Origin: Flavobacteriales bacterium
GTDB taxonomy: Bacteria > Bacteroidota > Bacteroidia > Flavobacteriales > Weeksellaceae
Length of the DNA: 16,684 bases
Direction: 5' to 3'
NCBI GenBank assembly: GCA_900770875.1
Contig: CAAGLV010000068.1
Location: 1-16,684 of the forward strand
Positions within the stretch are counted from its first letter, which is position 1. Every line of letters begins with the position of its first letter. Shown piece after piece: positions 14,812-16,684 of the stretch. The notes below the pieces were generated by a model. That model was not told the origin of the DNA. It did no database searches and was given only the letters and a program-made list of their open reading frames with translations. The position numbers and the translations under genes are program-made.

Positions 14812-15517
14812 ATATTTCCCAAACTATCGTCTTTAAAGAAAAAAAAATGAATAATTCGTTAAAACTTTCAAATCGATTTCGTGAAGTAATTTTAACCGGA
14901 ACTTGGATTGCAAATACTAATTTTAAAAAAGAATTAAATAATCTAGATTGGAAAATAGCAACTGCAAAATTTCAAAATTTAAATACAATTGCTATTCTTG
15001 CTCAACATATTCATTATTATATTAATGGAATCAAAAATGTATTTCTTGGTGGAAATTTAGAAATTCAAGATAAATACAGTTTTGATTTTCCTGAGATTAA
15101 TTCCCAAGAACAATGGAATAATTTTCTTGAAAAATTCTGGCTTGATTCTGAAGAATTTGCGGAACTGATTGAAAAAATGACCGATGAAAATCTTAATGAT
15201 AATTTTGTTGACGAAAAATATGGAACGTACTTGAGAAATATTGACGGAATGATTGAACACACTTATTATCATTTAGGACAAATCGTATTGATTAAAAAAA
15301 TAATGAAAAATTTAACATAAAATACTTCTGCTAACATAGGTTTTGCAAAATGCGGGGTTAAAGTCTAAGTTGAACTATTTTAGATATTTATCCGCAAATT
15401 GGCTTTTCATATTGCTTTTTTTATTAATTTAACAATCTGAAAAAGCCATTTGCTACGTTTATGAATTCTTGAACTTCCAGTCCTTCGAATTCCCGCACTT
15501 CGCAAAGCCTTTTTCCG
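14803..15517 (+). mobile_element. Gene cassette 2 (DinB-like)
   Basis: 715 bases from G|TTAGCAGAA to the next G|TTA. The start GTTAGCAGAA is the exact complement of TTCTGCTAAC at 15326-15335. One gene, 44 bases after the junction. Confidence 0.8.
14847..15320 (+). CDS. Cassette-encoded DinB-like superfamily protein
   Basis: Four-helix-bundle protein of the DinB/YfiT type, 157 residues, the usual size. A metal site is suggested by H54 (LAQHIHYYI) and by H138 and H142 in MIEHTYYHLGQI, the typical triad of this superfamily. The W and aromatic residues between (SQEQWNNFLEKFW) fit helix three. Members include thiol-dependent metalloenzymes such as bacillithiol or mycothiol transferases, and many have no known activity; the function here is unknown. 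No promoter box lies in the 44-base leader, so expression probably depends on read-through from Pc or from the preceding cassette. Arg codons are few. Confidence 0.8.
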   Translation: MNNSLKLSNRFREVILTGTWIANTNFKKELNNLDWKIATAKFQNLNTIAILAQHIHYYINGIKNVFLGGNLEIQDKYSFDFPEINSQEQWNNFLEKFWLDSEEFAELIEKMTDENLNDNFVDEKYGTYLRNIDGMIEHTYYHLGQIVLIKKIMKNLT

Positions 15518-15526
15518 TTATAGGCA
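15326..15526 (+). repeat. attC-like site 2
   Basis: R'' TTCTGCTAAC (15326-15335), left arm GGTTTTGCAAAATGCGGG, inner arm GCAAATTGGCTTTTCA (15394-15409) pairing with TGAAAAAGCCATTTGC (15438-15453), right arm CCCGCACTTCGCAAAGCC, and R' GTTATAG at 15517. It shares TAACAT, GCAAAATGCGGGGTTAA and CCCGCACTTCGC with site 1. No gene in this stretch. Confidence 0.8.
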
Positions 15527-16638
15527 ATTTTAAAACCAGATTATGTTAAGTAATATCATACCAATTGAATCAATAAGAGAAAGAGATATTGATTTATTAC
15601 TTTTGGAAGAGTTAACAAGTGATTATACATTTTGTGAATGGTTTATAAAAGAATTAAATTTACCTAACTTAACTTCAATTAATGGAGCGTGGAGAAGTAT
15701 TACAGCTTTTGGACTCGGTGAAACAGATATATTATTTTCTTATAATTCAAATAATTCAAAAATTTATGTTCTTATAGAAAATAAATTAGATACATCTTTT
15801 CAAAATGAGCAATTTAATAGATATATCAAACGTGCTGAAGAATATATCACTAACAAAGAATGCGACCAAAGCTTTACAATTTTAATTGCCCCTAAACTTT
15901 ACTGCGAAAATCAAAATCAATTTGAAAACTATTTAACTTACGAATCAATAGCACAAAGATTTGAATTGATAGGTTCGAAAAGAAGTATTTTCAAAAGAGA
16001 TTTAATTCAAATAGCAACCGAAAAATTAAGACGCGGTTATCAACCAATTAATTCTACAACCGTTCAAAATTTTTGGTTAAAATATTGGCAATTCAAAGAA
16101 GAAAAATATCCGAATTTTATAATGAAAAAACCTGATATTGTCCCTCACAATAGTGATTGGCCAATGCTATATGACAATAATTTAAAGGGAATTACATTTT
16201 ATCATAAACTTGCACAAGGAAATTCAGATGCTACTTTCAAAGGTTTTTCAGAAGAAATAGAATATAAATTAAAAGAAAAACTACCTGATTGGGCCATTTT
16301 TCAAAAACATAGTAAAAGCTTTTCTATAAGGCTCTTTTCAGGGAAAATTGATCGAACTATGGATTTTCAAACTCAAATTGAAAATGTTGATAAAGGCTTG
16401 TCTAATTTAGAGTTAATTAGAAATTGGATTATTGAAAATAAAAACTGCCTATAACATGGTATTGCCAAAAGCGGGGCTAAAGTGAAAAACTCAACTTCTG
16501 CCCTACTATTCCGCCAAAAACGAATTTTATTCGTTTTTTATTTTTAAATTTAACTCATAATTATTCGTTTTGGCTCGCCTCGGTGCAGAATTTAAGCTTT
16601 CAGCCATAAATTCCCCGCCTTCGGCAATACCCGAAACG
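15518..16638 (+). mobile_element. Gene cassette 3 (PD-(D/E)XK nuclease-like)
   Basis: 1121 bases from G|TTATAGGCA to the next G|TTA. The start GTTATAGGCA is the exact complement of TGCCTATAAC at 16446-16455. One gene, 25 bases after the junction. Confidence 0.8.
15543..16454 (+). CDS. Cassette-encoded PD-(D/E)XK nuclease superfamily protein (PDDEXK_4-like)
   Basis: Probable nuclease of 303 residues, without signal peptide. The restriction-endonuclease-like core is visible in order: N-terminal helix with ERDIDLLLLEEL (acidic residues E21/E22), GLGETDILF with D62 in the second strand, VLIENK with E79 and K81 (the D...ExK metal and catalytic site), and QNEQFNRYIKRAEEY with Gln residues and a conserved RY in the next helix. 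This arrangement matches the PDDEXK_4 group. The C-terminal part (about 190-303) has FWLKYWQFKEE and a run of strands of unknown role. The natural target is unknown; defence against foreign DNA is possible but is an inference. The stop codon TAA (16452-16454) lies within the R'' box of its own attC-like site. Arg is mainly AGA, unlike host genes. Confidence 0.78.
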   Translation: MLSNIIPIESIRERDIDLLLLEELTSDYTFCEWFIKELNLPNLTSINGAWRSITAFGLGETDILFSYNSNNSKIYVLIENKLDTSFQNEQFNRYIKRAEEYITNKECDQSFTILIAPKLYCENQNQFENYLTYESIAQRFELIGSKRSIFKRDLIQIATEKLRRGYQPINSTTVQNFWLKYWQFKEEKYPNFIMKKPDIVPHNSDWPMLYDNNLKGITFYHKLAQGNSDATFKGFSEEIEYKLKEKLPDWAIFQKHSKSFSIRLFSGKIDRTMDFQTQIENVDKGLSNLELIRNWIIENKNCL

Positions 16639-16648
16639 TTATGCACAA
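16446..16648 (+). repeat. attC-like site 3
   Basis: R'' TGCCTATAAC (16446-16455), left arm GGTATTGCCAAAAGCGGGG and right arm CCCCGCCTTCGGCAATACC, complementary at 17 of 19 positions. The two exceptions are the A/C pairs of AAAA/CTTC. Inner arm CCAAAAACGAAT (16514-16525) pairs with ATTCGTTTTGG (16563-16573). R' GTTATGC at 16638. A local hairpin AAAAACGAAT/ATTCGTTTTT followed by T residues is also possible. Confidence 0.78.
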
Positions 16649-16684
16649 TGCGATTTGAACGCTCGTCATAAAATTAACTTTCTG
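16639..16684 (+). mobile_element. Start of gene cassette 4 (cut by window edge)
   Basis: Begins G|TTATGCACAATGCG; the A at position 11 matches the other three starts. Only 46 bases are visible and no gene can be called. Confidence 0.55.

Larger units (their letters stand above)
12949..16684. mobile_element. Integron-like element: recombinase, attI-like site, cassette array (runs off the right edge)
   Basis: Recombinase gene on the minus strand, attI-like site, then three complete cassettes and the start of a fourth on the plus strand. Evidence that this is a cassette array: unrelated genes in the same orientation are separated by about 200-nt imperfect inverted repeats sharing sequence blocks; each junction has G|TTA; and each cassette's first bases pair with the R''-like box of the same cassette. 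Cassette ORFs use mainly AGA for Arg and fewer TCG Ser codons than the host genes, hinting at foreign origin. Confidence 0.8.

Noticed and set aside
14656..14850. 64-residue open frame across attC-like site 1
   Set aside because: It follows the inverted repeat, has low-complexity composition and no family resemblance, and ends at the start of the DinB-like gene.
14602..16648. CRISPR array as explanation of the spaced repeats
   Set aside because: The repeats are about 200 nt, imperfect, separated by full genes of 400-900 bases, and no cas genes are present.

Overview
The window looks like a chromosomal segment of an AT-rich member of the Bacteroidota, most likely Flavobacteriia. The reasons are: promoters with the Bacteroidota -7 box TAnnTTTG in front of many genes (e.g. 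TTG-N19-TAAGTTTG at 3259-3288), almost no Shine-Dalgarno sequences, a PafA-type alkaline phosphatase of exactly the length known from Elizabethkingia, and many Ser TCG and Asn AAC codons. The genus is not determined; a Weeksellaceae/Flavobacteriaceae relative is an inference.

Positions 1-12948 are ordinary core and accessory genes, most of them single transcription units separated by clear hairpin terminators. In order: secreted alkaline phosphatase pafA; a NodB-type polysaccharide deacetylase lipoprotein; a DUF1810 protein (minus); an exported protein with two retropepsin-like domains; an epoxide-hydrolase-like alpha/beta hydrolase; a small HMA metal-binding protein (minus); a DEAD-box RNA helicase (minus); argS; a putative three-gene operon (unknown protein, metallophosphoesterase, unknown acidic protein) at 9195-11151; a CoA-transferase (minus); and, divergent from it, a PaaI-type hotdog thioesterase. 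In several places the promoter box lies inside the longest open frame, so I moved the start codon downstream (DUF1810, helicase, argS, the 9195 gene).

Positions 12949-16684 are the unusual part: an integron-like system. A tyrosine recombinase on the minus strand is followed, divergently, by at least three complete gene cassettes and the start of a fourth, all reading to the right. Each cassette begins with TTA after a G (G|TTANNN). Each ends with a roughly 200-nt imperfect inverted repeat that behaves like an attC site. The first ten bases at each cassette start are the exact reverse complement of the R''-like box of that same cassette, as expected if cassettes circularise by recombination at this G|TT point. 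The cassettes carry a small cysteine-containing lipoprotein (probable GTG start), a DinB-like protein, and a PD-(D/E)XK nuclease-like protein whose stop codon overlaps the recombination box.

The system departs from textbook integrons in three ways. The recombinase has Xer-like catalytic spacing, lacks the insertion typical of IntI and has an extra N-terminal region of about 80 residues. The attC-like sites are about 200 nt. The cassette-terminal pairing runs past the usual 7-bp R box to about 15 bp, with a conserved A/C mismatch at position 11 in every complete cassette; on the bottom strand this becomes a G-T wobble. The same strand bias recurs in the inner box (AAAA opposite CTTC). Whether this family has been formally described cannot be settled from the sequence alone.
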